A stretch of 64,000 nt of DNA from JAJEFO01 sp965221845. Its GTDB lineage: Bacteria > Pseudomonadota > Alphaproteobacteria > Rhodobacterales > Rhodobacteraceae. The stretch lies in the NCBI GenBank assembly GCA_965221845.1, contig OZ244919.1, positions 1,984,001 to 2,048,000 of the forward strand. Reading direction: 5' to 3'. Below, piece after piece: positions 7,772 through 17,530 of this stretch. A program made the position numbers and the translations under genes. The notes under the pieces were generated by a model. That model did not search any database. It was not told the DNA's origin and saw only the letters and a list, made by a program, of their open reading frames with translations. Numbering within the stretch: the stretch's first letter is position 1; each line of letters begins with the position of its first letter.

Positions 7772-9573
7772 GGGTGTGTCCGGATTTATCCCGCTCAGGC
7801 GGCCCGGCGCCAGTCGAACAGGTCGGTCATCCGGTTGTCGGGCGAGCGGCGCCCCAGCGCCATGATGCTGTTGGCCCCCTTCATTGACCATCGGGCGCCG
7901 CCTTTCCCCATGCGCCCGCGGACCACCGGCCTGCAGCCTCCCTCGATGACCCCGGATCCCACCGGCATGCCTTTCGCGCGACAGTCGCCGTAGCGCATCC
8001 TGTGAAGGTTTCCGCGGAAGTGCCCGACGCATTTCGCGACCTCTTCGTGCCGTTCCGCGTGCCGCGACAGCTCCCGGATCACCGGCCCGGTCCTGCCCGC
8101 CCTGATCAGGGATTCCAGCCGCCCGTGGCGCCGTTCCCCCTCCGCCGGGTCCGGCTCCATGGCCCGGACCGCGGTCCGCAGGGTCTCCAGGACATGGAAC
8201 CGGTCGAGGATGCAATTCACGTTGCCGGTGCCGAAGACCCTGTCCGCGGCGTTCCCGGTCCACGGCGCGCCGTCCGGGACGATCACGATCCCGCGCGCGC
8301 CATGCGCCCCGCGCCCCGCGCCTCTGAGCCTCGCGCCTGAGACGGGCCTCGAAGGCGGACATGCCGTGCCCGGGAGCGGCCGCGCTGCCGGTCGCCGCCG
8401 ACTGCGTGACGCTCCCCGGCACCGTCTTCGCCTTGCCGGTCCCCGGGTCCGGCGCCATCTCGCAGAGGCGCAGGAGATTCGCCTCGCGCGTGCCGGCCCG
8501 GCCGTCCTCCCCCTTGCCCGCACGGCCCCCGGGCGCGTCCCCGCGCATCGGGACGCCGGTGCCGTCGACCGGGGCGCAGATCCGTTCGGGACGTTCCCCG
8601 GCCACCGGCGCGACCTCTTCCCGCTCGAAGCGTACGGCATCCCCGCCAGGCCCGACGGCCTTCTCCCAAAGGCGCGAACGGCCTGCCGACAGGCCCGAAA
8701 GCTCCTTGAGGAGGCCCTGCGCCCTGCGGACCGGCACTTCTGCCGCAGGCTCCGCGACCGTCCGCTCCGCCCCCGGGACATCGACGTCCCCTCCAGCCCC
8801 GGGAGGTCGTCGAGCGGAACCTTGCCCTCGCCGCAGCGGCGGCAATGACAGTGGCTCCGCCTCACCGCGACCTCGCCCAGGCGCGTCAGGAAGGTCTTCG
8901 GGACCTTCCGCCGTCGCCGCTCGTCGCCCGCCCGCATCTCGGGCACTCGGGGGCGGGAAGCTCCGCGTCCCTGGCCTCGAGAACCGCCCGGCACGCGGCG
9001 GCGGACCCCGACAGCGCGCTGTCCCGAAGCTGCAGCTCCATCGCGTCGAGATCGGGGCGCGCACCGTCCAGCTCCCCAAGCACGCGGCCGAAGTCCTGGC
9101 CGAAGGCCCTTGCGGCATCGGCCAGCGCCGCGCCCTTCAGCGCGTCCCCGCTTTCCGCGTCTCCGGAAGCCCGGGCGAGGGCAGGCAACGGCTCCATGCG
9201 GTCCCGGAAGTCCCGGATGCGGGCCTGAAGCGCCTCAGGCTCCGCCCCGGAGACCTCCCGGACCTCGACCGTCCCGCCGTCGCAGACGTGACGGACCCAT
9301 GTGCCGCCGCATCGCGTCAGCACCCCCGGATGCGCCGCCGCCTCAGGGCCCAGCCGTAGAAACGCCTCCGCGATTCCCGCGTCCCGGAAGCGGGAAGGAT
9401 CCCCGCCTTCGTCCTGAATGTCCGTCATCTGCTTCAGCCCTGCCTGGATCGTTCCTGTTGCCGGCAGGTCCGCGGCATCGTTGCCGCAGCCACGCCGTTG
9501 AGGACATCAGGACAGAAGACGAATCACCGATCAAGCCTCGATCCGGGATTCCGTGAAAAATCCGGACACACCC
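7772..9573 (-). mobile_element. ISKra4-like insertion sequence (1.8 kb)
   Basis: The element is bounded by perfect 16-bp terminal inverted repeats, GGGTGTGTCCGGATTT at 7772 and its complement ending at 9573. Inside is one minus-strand transposase of ISKra4 type. No obvious target-site duplication is visible in the flanking bases. Confidence 0.85.
7795..9428 (-). pseudogene. ISKra4-family transposase, frameshifted
   Basis: The N-terminal part (from 9428) contains a zinc-binding CPRCGRA segment. The C-terminal part contains VIVPDGAPW, HVLETLRTAV, HRMRYGDCRAKGMPVGSGVI and the closing GGARWSMKGANSIMAL, the typical ISKra4 ending with the catalytic Glu in the GSGVIE motif. The two parts lie in different frames, and the middle is readable only by changing frame more than once, so this copy is inactive. 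Confidence 0.75.
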
Positions 9574-9649
9574 ACGAACGCAACGCCTCTTGCCAATCTC
9601 CGGACAGCCTGTTGTGACTTCCGAACACGCTCCGGCGGAGGGCCAAGCC

Positions 9650-10627
9650 ATGCCAGAAGAGGCCTACCTGGTCACGGGAGCCTTGGGCTGCATCGGCGCC
9701 TGGGTCCTGAGACATCTTGTCGAGCGCAACGCAAGAGTCATATCGGCTGACCTTGGCACGGATCCGGTACGGCCGCGGCTGGTGATGAGCGACGGTCAGG
9801 TCGCGCAGGTTGACTGGAAGGTGCTGGACGTCACCGACATGGAAGCGGTCAAGGCTCTCGTGGCCGAGGCGGGCGTGACCAGGATCATCCATCTGGCCGG
9901 CCTGCAGATCCCGTTCTGCAAGGCCAATCCGCCATTGGGCGCTGCGGTGAATGTCGTCGGAACGGTCAACATGTTCGAAGCCGCCCTGGCGTCGGGCGTG
10001 TCCGGCCTGGCCTACGCGAGCTCCCTTGCCGTGCTGGGGCCTGCGTCCAGCTACGACTCCTGGCCGTTGGGCGACGACGCCGCACCCGACCCGCGCACGC
10101 TCTACGGCGTCTACAAGGTGGCCAACGAGCAAGCCGCCAGAGTCTATGCCGCCGAATCGGGCCTGGGAAGCGTCGGCCTGCGACCCTGCGTAGTCTATGG
10201 CGTCGGACGCGACCAAGGCGTGACGGCCGACTTCGCCAAGGCGATTCTCGCGGCGGTTGCCGGCCTGCCGTTCCACATAAGATCCGGCGGAACCGTCCCA
10301 ATGCAGCATGCAAGCGATGTCGCCAGGATGTTCATCGGCTGCGCCGATGCCGGCGTGAACCAGGCAAGGGTCTGCAACATGCGGAACGACGTGATCGCCG
10401 TCTCCGACTTCGTCGACCGTCTGACGGCGATCTTTCCCGGCGCCAGGATCACGTACAACACGGATGACGAGTTCCCGTTCCCCGCCGACCTCAGCGACGA
10501 CGGCCTGCGCGAAATCCTCGCACACATCCCACACACGCCGCTGGAAGACGCCATGCATCAGGACGCGGCAATGTACCGCGATCTCCTGGAACGCGGCCTG
10601 ATCGACCTTGGACAGCTGAAGCGATAG
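9650..10627 (+). CDS. NAD(P)-dependent epimerase/dehydratase (extended SDR)
   Basis: This is a 325-residue extended short-chain dehydrogenase of the nucleotide-sugar epimerase type. The Rossmann motif is at the very N-terminus (YLVTGALGCIGAWV), a conserved HLAGLQIP follows, and the catalytic Tyr/Lys pair is in YGVYKVANE. The second half has the substrate-domain pattern (GLRPCVVYGVGRDQG, MQHASDVARMFI). The reading frame extends 20 codons upstream, but ATG at 9650 is preceded by GGAGGG with 7-base spacing and gives the normal SDR start. The substrate cannot be read from the sequence. It follows an IS directly and has no gene partners. Confidence 0.85.
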   Translation: MPEEAYLVTGALGCIGAWVLRHLVERNARVISADLGTDPVRPRLVMSDGQVAQVDWKVLDVTDMEAVKALVAEAGVTRIIHLAGLQIPFCKANPPLGAAVNVVGTVNMFEAALASGVSGLAYASSLAVLGPASSYDSWPLGDDAAPDPRTLYGVYKVANEQAARVYAAESGLGSVGLRPCVVYGVGRDQGVTADFAKAILAAVAGLPFHIRSGGTVPMQHASDVARMFIGCADAGVNQARVCNMRNDVIAVSDFVDRLTAIFPGARITYNTDDEFPFPADLSDDGLREILAHIPHTPLEDAMHQDAAMYRDLLERGLIDLGQLKR

Positions 10628-11249
10628 CGGATTCCGGCTCGCATGATCCTTCACCGCTCCGGCTGGCGCGCGGCAAGACGCATTCCGCCGAGGCGCGGGT
10701 GGCCGTCGTGCAGACCGGCGATTTCGGTCACTGGATTCTCGATCGCCGCACGGCAGCGGTTGCGGAGGACTTCTCCGGGAGCATGCCAGCGCCTGCAGCT
10801 TCATCCGTCACAACCACGACGGCCCGGAAGGCTCTGCCGCATGATTCCGGGCGGTCACGGAATTGAACAGGCTCCTTGACCGCTTGTCGCGGCGCGGCCC
10901 CGGATCATGGTGGCGCATGATGCGTCGTCAGCGGCGATCGGGGCGGTGTTTCCGCAAGTCAGGCTGTTCCGCCCGCTGTCGCGGACGATGCAAGCCCTTC
11001 GACGCAATGTTCGAGGCACACCGCCCGGACGCCTGGAGCTTCGGCCATTGGCAACGCTCGGCGTCTGTCGTCGTGGACGGCACACGGTTCCAGTGCCTGG
11101 GTGAGATCAGGAGCTGCACGCTGTCCTGCTGCCCGGGGGAACGGTTCGCCTGAGCGGCGGTTCGGAGCATGTCCGCTTCGCGAGAAATTCGCCGAAGCAG
11201 GCATGGCGAAGGACGGCTCACGGATCGGGCGCGTTTCTGGTATGGGTTA
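10628..11249. other. No supported gene
   Basis: Several frames of 70-100 codons exist on both strands, but none shows a recognisable domain, signal peptide or ribosome-binding site. It may contain eroded mobile DNA between the epimerase and the IS5 stack. Confidence 0.5.
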
Positions 11250-12034
11250 GGGCCCGTTGACAGTCATGTCGCGGCGACCACGCCGGCGACGAGGCGATCC
11301 CGGCGGCGAAGCTCGCGTCGGTCTTGTCGTACCGGGTCGCGATCGCACGGAGCTCCCCGGTCTTCGCGAAGAGGCTCTCCACCAGGTGCCGCCACCCGTA
11401 CACCTCCCGGTCATGCGCCCGCGGCACCGTCCGGCTCCGCCTCGACGGGACCGCCGCCTCCGCCCCGCGTTCCGCCAGGTCCTCCAGGAGCCGGTCGGCG
11501 TCGAACGCCTTGTCACCGACGAAGGCCCCGAACGTCAGGCCGCCGGGAAGCCCCGGCACCCCCTCGGGCCGTGCGCCTGGCCGGGAAGGATCGTGAAGCG
11601 GACAGGGCATCCCGGCGCGTCCGCGACGGCCACGGCCCTGCTCGTCAGGCCGCCTCTGGAACGGCCGATCCCCTGGCTCGAGGTCCCCCTTTTGCGCCGG
11701 ACGCCTTCCGGTGCGCCTGGACCACCGTGCCGACGCCGGACACGAACTCGAGGCCGGACTCCTCGGACAGGGCGTCGGAAACGCGCTCGAAAACCCCGGA
11801 AAGCGCCCAGCGCCGGAACCGCCTGGAGGCGCCGTCCCGGTTCCCGAACCGCGCGGGGAGGTCGCGCCACGGCGACCCCGTGCGGAACCGCCACGGCACC
11901 GCCTCCATGAAGCGGCGGCTGTCCGCCGCCGTGCCGCCGGGGTCGGACGCCCTGCCCGGCAGCATGTCCCCGGTCCGCGCCCGCATGGCGTCGGTCAGAA
12001 CCGTTCTGTCTGGATCGTCGTTCTGCTCGCTCAT
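11220..12034 (-). pseudogene. IS5-family transposase in two frames (orfA/orfB), copy 1
   Basis: OrfA (from MSEQND at 12034) carries WRFRTGSPWRDLPARFGNRDGASRRFRRW, read in two overlapping pieces, and ends in GAKGGPRARGSA. OrfB follows in another frame with FGAFVGDKAFDAD (catalytic Asp region), YGWRHLVESLFAKTGELRAIATRYDKTDASFAAGI (catalytic Glu region) and runs past the element end. This group normally joins both frames by programmed frameshifting. No clear slippery A-rich site is visible, so activity is uncertain. Confidence 0.7.
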
Positions 12035-12126
12035 GCCGTTGTTGCCTCGTGCCGCCGTTCCGGCGGTCATCGGGGAAGGACATGGCATGGGTCCGGACGA
12101 TTCGCAAGACGACTGTCAACGGGCCC
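11250..12126 (-). mobile_element. IS5-family (IS427-like) element, copy 1
   Basis: The ends are GGGCCCGTTGACAGTC (11250) and its complement ending at 12126, flanked by TTA on both sides, which fits the short TA-containing target duplications of this IS5 subgroup. The element contains a two-frame transposase on the minus strand and adjoins an IS630 element. Confidence 0.85.
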
Positions 12127-12129
12127 TTA

Positions 12130-13463
12130 GTATACCAACATCATTGCATTGATGGATAGAGCGACCTGAGCCTGATCCGGGCGTCGTCGGCCCTGGACCG
12201 CCAGTCGGCCGGCGTCCCGTCAGCGTTGCGCCGCTTCTGCCAGGCCGCCACCTCGCTGACCAGCGTCTCACGGTCGGGGATCCGGCGATCGGGGCACTGC
12301 CGGGAGAGGACGTTGATCCCGGTTTCCGCCATGTCGGCCAGGATCCGTGCTTCGGCGTGTGACGGATCCCGGACCGCTCCGCCAGGCGCCGGGCCTCGGC
12401 CGGCGGGAAGGTGTCGCAGGGCGTCGACGGTTTGTGGACGTTGAGGCTGTCCATGACGAGGATGATGCGCCTGTCCGGGAAACGGACGTCGGCGAGGTCC
12501 CTGAGCACCCGGGCGAAGTCCTGCCGGGTTCTCCGGTCGGTGACCTTCACATGCCGCCAGCCGTCCAGGGGCGCCGTCAGCATGAAGAGGTTCGCCGTTC
12601 CGTTGCGCTCATGCTCGAAGTCGCAGGCGGCGGGCCGGCCGGGCTGCGTGGGCAGGGGCGTGCGCGTCTCCTTCGTCTGCTGCCGCGATGTCTCGTCAAG
12701 GCAGACGAGGACCTCGTCGTCGGCAAGGTCCCGGCTGTACGTGTTGAGCACGTCCTCCATCGCGCAGACGAAGTCGGCGTTCTCTTTCGGCGGCATGCAC
12801 CGGCACTGGCCCGTCCAGGGCTTGATGTCGTTCTTTCCGGCGTCCGCCGCACGGTCTCCGTCGAGACGGTCTCCACGACCTCGGGCGCCGCCAGCCGGTC
12901 GGCCGGAAGCTGCAGGGTCCGCTGCGCCTGGCCCTCGGGCGGCTGCGAGCAGGCCGGCATCGTCGGTGTCGCCTCGCCCGCCCCGTCGAGGAGGCGTTGC
13001 TTGCGATTGACCTGCACCTTGCGTTCAAGGGCGGCGTCCAGCCCGTCCAGGACGCACTGCCTGCGGACGCGCTCCACCGTCGCGGTGCCCACGCTCAGGA
13101 CGTCGGCGATGTCGGCGTCCCGCCGCCGGGGCGGTCCGTGTCGGCGAGCAGGAGGATGTGCGCCCGCCTGCGCCGCTCCTTCGAGCCCTTGCCGCTGTCG
13201 ATGATGGTCTGGAGCCGGGTGTGCTCCCTGGTCTCCAGTGTCACCCTGTAGATCTTGCGGCCCGCCGTGACGGGTGTCGCCGCTTGGGTCTTGCTGCCTT
13301 GTGTCAGTGTTGTCATTGCTTCCCTGCCCTTGCCTGTCTGCCCGCCCCGACGGGCGGCCATCGGGGCAGGGTGTGCTTTGTTGGAGCAGGGGTTGGACGA
13401 GATCGTCACGGACTGGAAGCGTGCGGGCCAGAAAATGGCATCAATTCAGTGATGTCGGGATAC
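12130..13463 (-). mobile_element. IS630-family element, copy 1
   Basis: The element is flanked by TA (12128-12129 and 13464-13465), the hallmark of IS630/mariner insertion, and has matching imperfect ends (GTATACCAACATCATTGCAT against the complement of the right end). It lies precisely between the two IS5-family copies. Confidence 0.85.
12141..13316 (-). pseudogene. IS630-family transposase, multiply frameshifted
   Basis: The N-terminal winged-helix part (from ATG 13316, ending near ...HILLLADTDRPGG), a middle part (TVERVRRQCVLDGLDAALER) and the catalytic part (VLVCLDETSRQQ, ILVMDSLNVHKPS, HGSWPTW) lie in different frames. The terminal MAETGINVLSRQCPDRRIPD segment is in yet another frame. 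At least three shifts mean this copy is dead, in contrast to the intact but different IS630 at 26673-27883. Confidence 0.75.
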
Positions 13464-13465
13464 TA

Positions 13466-14330
13466 GGGCCCGTTGACAGTCATGTCGCGGCGACCACGCC
13501 GGCGACGAGGCGATGCCCGCCGCGAAGCTCTCGCCGGTCCTGGCGCAGCGCGGCGCCGCGACCGCCCGGAACTCCCCGGCCTTCGCGAAAAGGCTCTCCG
13601 CCAGGCGCCGCCAGCCGCAGACCTCCCGGCCGTGCGCCCGCGGCGCCGTCCGGCTCCGCCTCGACGGGACCGCCGCCTCCGCCCCGCGTTCCGCAAGGTC
13701 CTCCAGGAGCCAGTCGGCGTCGAACGCCTTGTCACCGACCAGCGCCCCGAACGCCAGGCCGCCGGGAAGCCCCGGCACCCCCTCGGGCCGTGCGCCTGGC
13801 CGGGAAGGACCGTGAAGCGGACAGGGCATCCCGGCGCGTCCGCGACGGCCCTGCCCGTCAGGCCGCCTCTCGAACGGCCGGTCCCCTGGCCCGAGGTCCC
13901 CCTCTTGCGCCGGACGCCTTCCGGGTCGCCCGGACCGCCGTGCCGCCGCCGGACACGAACTCAAGGCCGGACTCCTCGGACAAGGCGTCGGAAACGCGCG
14001 CGAAGGCCCCCGGAAGCGGCCGGCGCCGGAACCGCCTGGAGGCGCCGTCCCGGTTCCCGGACCGCGCGGGGAGGCCGCGCCACGGCGACCCCGTGCGGAA
14101 CCGCCACGGCACCGCCTCCGTGAAGCGGCGGCTGTCCGCGCCGTGCCGCCGGGGTCGGACGCCCTGCCCGGCAGCATGTCCCCGGTCCGCGCCCGCATGG
14201 CGTCGGCCGTCACCGTCCCGTCTGCATTCATGATGCCGCCTGCTTCCTGCCCGTGCCGCCTTTCCGGCGGTCGTCGGGGCAGGACATGGCATGGGGCCGG
14301 ACGATTCGCAAGACAACTGTCAACGGGCCC
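13466..14330 (-). mobile_element. IS5-family (IS427-like) element, copy 2, in the secE stop codon
   Basis: The ends match copy 1 (GGGCCCGTTGACAGTC at 13466 and its complement ending at 14330) and are flanked by TA on both sides. Its transposase frames on the minus strand are related to copy 1 but not identical. The right end abuts secE: the last element base is the G of the secE TAG stop. Confidence 0.85.
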
Positions 14331-14527
14331 TAGCCGAAGATTGAAAGAATGCCCTGAAGCCCCTGCCGGATCAGGAAATCAACCACGAAAAAAAACGCGG
14401 CCGTCGCAACGGTAAGCATGAAGACCATGGCGGCGGTGAGCACGACTTCACGACGTGCCGGCCAGACGACCTTGGCGACTTCCCCCCGGACCTGCTGAAT
14501 GAATTGGAGCGGGTTTGTCGTCGCCAT
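14330..14527 (-). CDS. secE: Preprotein translocase subunit SecE
   Basis: SecE is the small essential subunit of the SecYEG inner-membrane channel. The 65-residue sequence begins MATTNPLQFIQQVRGEVAKV, has the conserved amphipathic VWPARREV segment, and one transmembrane helix (residues ~30-50). This is the single-span short form usual in alphaproteobacteria, and it ends ILSIFG as expected for the Rhodobacterales, so it is full length. The stop codon is TAG whose G is the first base of an IS5-family element. nusG, normally next, has been displaced. tRNA-Trp lies upstream in the same orientation, as is usual. Confidence 0.95.
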   Translation of the reverse strand: MATTNPLQFIQQVRGEVAKVVWPARREVVLTAAMVFMLTVATAAFFFVVDFLIRQGLQGILSIFG

Positions 14528-14781
14528 GGTTTCACCCTCTTGCGTTTCACAACCAGTTATGCGCTTCGCGACTTGGATTCAACACTTGGTGACAACAGGC
14601 CTCACCTGTCTTGATCTCCTGGAGTCCCGCTTCTGCCGCCGCCACCATGACCCGTGGGCCCCGGATCGGCATTCCCAAGCCTCAAGGCATGCTCTTGCTG
14701 GAGCGCTTCACCATCTGCAACGGTCTCACGCCGCGGCACGGCCAAGATGCAGATTCCTGCGAGATCTTGCGGTTGCGAACA

Positions 14782-14857
14782 TGGCAGGGGCGGAGGGACT
14801 CGAACCCCCGACTCTCGGTTTTGGAGACCGATGCTCTACCAACTGAGCTACACCCCT
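14782..14857 (-). tRNA. tRNA-Trp (CCA anticodon)
   Basis: On the minus strand the 76-nt sequence runs from AGGGGTGTAGCTCAG to GGTTCGAGTCCC and CGCCCCTGCCA. It folds as a complete cloverleaf with 7-bp acceptor stem, D-arm, anticodon loop CTCCAAA (anticodon CCA), T-arm GGTTCGAGTCC and an encoded CCA end. Position before secE is the standard bacterial arrangement. Confidence 0.97.
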
Positions 14858-15204
14858 GTGACGCACTTTCTGATCTAACTTTTTGACATAACGTCTTTTT
14901 CTTCCTCAAGTCGCAGCCGCGGACTGGTTTCGAGTCCAGTTCGTCCGCACCTGCAACCGGTTGCAGGAGGAAGGCATGCTGTCAATACGATTCACCGAAT
15001 CGAGAATCAAGGCGCCAACCGCAGCAATTCCCGCCAGCCTGACCGTCGGTGCGCGACCGCCCGGCCATGGGGCGGACGGCGGTTCCGTGTGCGCACGACT
15101 GACGGCCGGGCGGCGGCCCGGGATCGTGGCGTTGCCGGCGAAGGGCGGGGTTCGGGGTCGTCCGGGCGTGGCCGGGACGGCTGCGGGCCGTCGGGGAGCG
15201 TCCC

Positions 15205-15488
15205 GGCAAGTTCGGGCTTCTTCATGTTCCCGGCATGGCGAGACAGAAGGTCCGCCAGTCCGGGATGCCGATGCCTGGAACAGGCTGCGCACCCTGCTCG
15301 ACGACCTCGGCACCCTGACGCTGAACCAGCTGCGCTTGCCGGGCCATGGCGAAAGCCTGCTGACCGTCGTCACCACGCCCACCCGGGTCCAGAAACGGGC
15401 CTTTGAGCTCCTCGGAGTGAAGCCGGACCAGAACGTTCCCATAAGGATGACAGGATGGCTGGCCGCCCTCGGGCCCGAAACCCGTTGA
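15205..15488 (+). pseudogene. Transposase C-terminal fragment (IS1634-like?)
   Basis: The last ~75 codons of a plus-strand frame read LLDDLGTLTLNQLRLPG, LLTVVTTPTRVQKRAFELLG and then stop. This resembles the C-terminal tail of DDE transposases of the IS1634/IS1380-like group. The preceding frame (from 14961) is low-complexity and not convincing. The remainder of the transposase is absent. The family assignment is tentative. Confidence 0.4.
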
Positions 15489-15540
15489 AAATCAGATGGA
15501 TGGTTGCAGAAAACCGCTTTCGCCTCCCCTGAAGTTGCGT

Positions 15541-15789
15541 CTAGCCGAAGGCAACGATCGCGGTCAGGACGATGCCGAACCCGGCAAGCATGATCGCGGT
15601 CTGCCACCAGCGCGCGGTCGCCTCCCGCTCCGTCCTCAGCGCATCGCGCTTGGCGGCTTCCGCATCGCGCTTGGCCATATCCTCGGCGAGCCGGGCGATG
15701 TCCGTGCGGTATTCGGCCTGCACCGTGTTCATGCGCTCCTCCAGGACCGCAAGGCGCTCGGACAGCTGGCTGGACGGCGCCTCGCTCAT
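15541..15789 (-). CDS. Small coiled-coil protein with a C-terminal membrane anchor
   Basis: This 82-residue protein has a heptad-like helix (residues ~8-60, ERLAVLEERMNTVQAEYRTD, then alternating KRDAEAAKRDALRTERE) followed by one transmembrane segment (WWQTAIMLAGFGIVLTAIVAFG) at the extreme C-terminus. The size and layout match the gene at 7288-7539. The start ATG is at 15789. It stands within 60 bp of an IS end that carries a G14 run. Function unknown. Confidence 0.55.
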   Translation of the reverse strand: MSEAPSSQLSERLAVLEERMNTVQAEYRTDIARLAEDMAKRDAEAAKRDALRTEREATARWWQTAIMLAGFGIVLTAIVAFG

Positions 15790-15845
15790 GTCCCGAGCAT
15801 ATCCGTCTCCGGCGTGCCGGGCAAGGCCCGCGGCGCCCCGATCCA

Positions 15846-15859
15846 GGGGGGGGGGGGGG
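15846..15859. repeat. G14 homopolymer at an IS terminus
   Basis: Fourteen G residues lead directly into TGTAGCCCAACTTTGTTG, the terminal sequence of the same IS type seen at 32864, 33964 and 58501. Normal copies have GGG at this point. Confidence 0.9.
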
Positions 15860-16000
15860 TGTAGCCCAACTTTGTTGATGAGGCGGGGACGGCCTGACTC
15901 GCCAGCCAGTCGAGGAAATCTGCAGCCGTAACTGCTCACCCCCCTGATGTCGATGCGATGCCACAGTGACGATCGCTGACCGGCGTGCAGGGCCTTGTGC
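15857..16000 (-). mobile_element. IS end remnant (GGGTGTAG type)
   Basis: The terminal inverted repeat is followed on the minus strand by a short tail resembling the transposase C-terminus of the other copies (ADFLDWLASQAVPAS, compare LPDFLEWRANQAVAA at 33900-33940). An in-frame TGA interrupts it a few codons upstream. Only this terminal scrap remains. Confidence 0.5.
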
Positions 16001-16106
16001 GTCTGCCTGTGACATTGACGGTGAACAGCCCGGCTGCGCTGGAGTGTTGACAGCGCAGCCGGATCGGCCTGTCGGTGCCCATCGTTGGCGACGGGGGCTG
16101 CCGGTG

Positions 16107-16761
16107 GGCTATTTTGGATCCAAGGCGACGGGCGGGCTGTGCCAGACGCTTCCGGGGCTCCAGCCCCCGCACGATCCCTGCATTGAGAGTCATCTCGGCG
16201 GCGGCGCGCTGATGCGGCGCAAGGCGCCGGCGCTGCGTCCGGTCGGCGTCGACCTGGACCGGCGCGCGCCCGGCGGGTTCGCGTGCGCCTGCCCGGCGGA
16301 GCCGGTCCACGGCTGCGCCCGCGCGTTCCTGGCCGGCTTCCCGTTCCGGGGCACGGAGCTGGCCTGCAGCGACCCGCCGCACCTGCGGGCGACCCGCCTG
16401 TCGGACCGGCGCTGCCGCCACGACCACACCGAGGCCGGCCACGCGGCCCTCCTCGAGCTGCCCGGGGGCTGCCCTGCCAGGTGATGGTGTCGGGCCATCC
16501 CTCGGCGCTCTGCGACGGGATGCCTGGGGCTGGCGCCGCGTCGCCTGGCAGGTGACGACCCGGGCCCGGGCGCGCGCCGAGGTGGCGTGGCCCGACTTCA
16601 CGCCCGGCAAGGCGCACGGGGTCGGCCACGCCGGGCGAAACGCGACCGACCGCCAGCGCATCGGGCGCAAGGCCGCCCGCCAGGCCGAGGGCTGCCGGAG
16701 GATGCCGCCGGCCGGGCGCCAGGCGGCGGTCTCGGCGATCATGGCCGTGGAGGCGGAGTGA
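16107..16761 (+). pseudogene. D12-class DNA adenine methylase, degraded
   Basis: The plus-strand frame shows GYFGSKATGGLCQTL, PPHDPCIESHLGGGALMRRK and VGVDLDRR, matching the SAM-binding N-terminal part of Dam/D12-type adenine methylases. The motif IV position reads DPPH instead of DPPY, followed by HDHTEAGHAALLELP and, after a frame change near 16484, VMVSGHPSALCDGM. A second change near 16552 leads to the C-terminal RQRIGRKAARQAE. The two frameshifts and the lost catalytic Tyr indicate a pseudogene, probably phage- or ICE-derived. Confidence 0.65.
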
Positions 16762-17033
16762 TGGCGACGGTGAACGCCGCCTCGCTGCGCGACGAGTTCG
16801 AGGCCGCGAAGGCCGGCATCGCGGCACTGCGCAGGGACGGCGGGGCGTCGGCGGAAGCCGGTGCGCCGTTCCGCCCCCCGATCCGTCCCCCGACGGTCGC
16901 GAAAGGCTCCGGTCAGGCGCCGTTCCCGCGGATTCCGGGCCCGTGGGCCGCGATGTGTGCGCCGTCCGTGGTTCCGGGCGGACGGAACCGCCTTCCGGCA
17001 CCGTCGGCGGCGCGCTTTGCGGAGCGGGACTGA
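16761..17033 (+). CDS. Hypothetical protein next to the methylase remnant
   Basis: ATG overlaps the stop of the methylase remnant (TGATG) and opens a 90-residue frame. It starts with a helical SLRDEFEAAKAGIAALRRDG and becomes Pro/Arg-rich. Only the first ~30 residues look like real protein, and the remainder runs opposite the recombinase remnant. It may be a truncated member of the same phage-like block. Confidence 0.3.
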   Translation: MATVNAASLRDEFEAAKAGIAALRRDGGASAEAGAPFRPPIRPPTVAKGSGQAPFPRIPGPWAAMCAPSVVPGGRNRLPAPSAARFAERD

Positions 17034-17043
17034 AGCCGCGTCG

Positions 17044-17484
17044 TCACGCATTGCCCCGCTCCCGGTCCGGAACCACTCCATCGAAGAGCGGAAGCCCGTC
17101 CGCCTCCAGCCGGACGTAGAGGCCGCGGACGACCCCGCGCTTCACGTGGCAGGATTCCAGCTTCCCGGACGCGGCCCTCTGCCAGACCGTCTGGCGCGAG
17201 ACGCCAAGGCGCCGCATCGCCTCCCGGAGCGGAACGAACCCCCTCCGGCGGGTCGAGACGGAACCTGCCGCGGAAGTCGGCGCCCATCCGGACGCGAAGG
17301 GGCGCTCCGGGCACGTCCGGGCGGACGCCGGGCAGGATGTCGACGCTGATCCAGCGATGGAGCGTGGAATCAGAGACCCCGAGCTCCCGTGCCGCCGCCG
17401 CCACGCTCAGGATCTCGCCCTCTTCCCCGTCCGCGGCGTCCGCCCTGAATCCGGGAACGCCGTGTCGATGGCGGAGCGCCTGCA
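17044..17484 (-). pseudogene. Large serine recombinase, C-terminal fragment
   Basis: The minus-strand frame carries the C-terminal helix-turn-helix repeats of large recombinase-family proteins: EILSVAAAARELGVSDSTLH, RWISVDILPG, then, after a +1 shift in a G-run near 17234, GFVPLREAMRRLGVSRQTVW and SCHVKRGVVRGLYVRLE. The catalytic resolvase domain with its Ser is missing. With the methylase remnant this marks the end of a former integrated element. Confidence 0.65.
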
Positions 17485-17530
17485 CGAGCGATGTCGAGAA
17501 CGGCAGCCCCCGCGACCGGGCCTTGCCCCC

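Noticed and set aside
7325..9118. 597-codon minus-strand frame across the ISKra4-like element
   Set aside because: It mixes frames of the transposase with flanking sequence, and the recognisable transposase motifs lie in other frames.
14906..17081. Two 370-490 codon minus-strand frames over 14.9-17.1 kb
   Set aside because: They cross IS ends and antisense methylase sequence. Only the small coiled-coil gene at 15541-15789 and the recombinase tail are credible within them.
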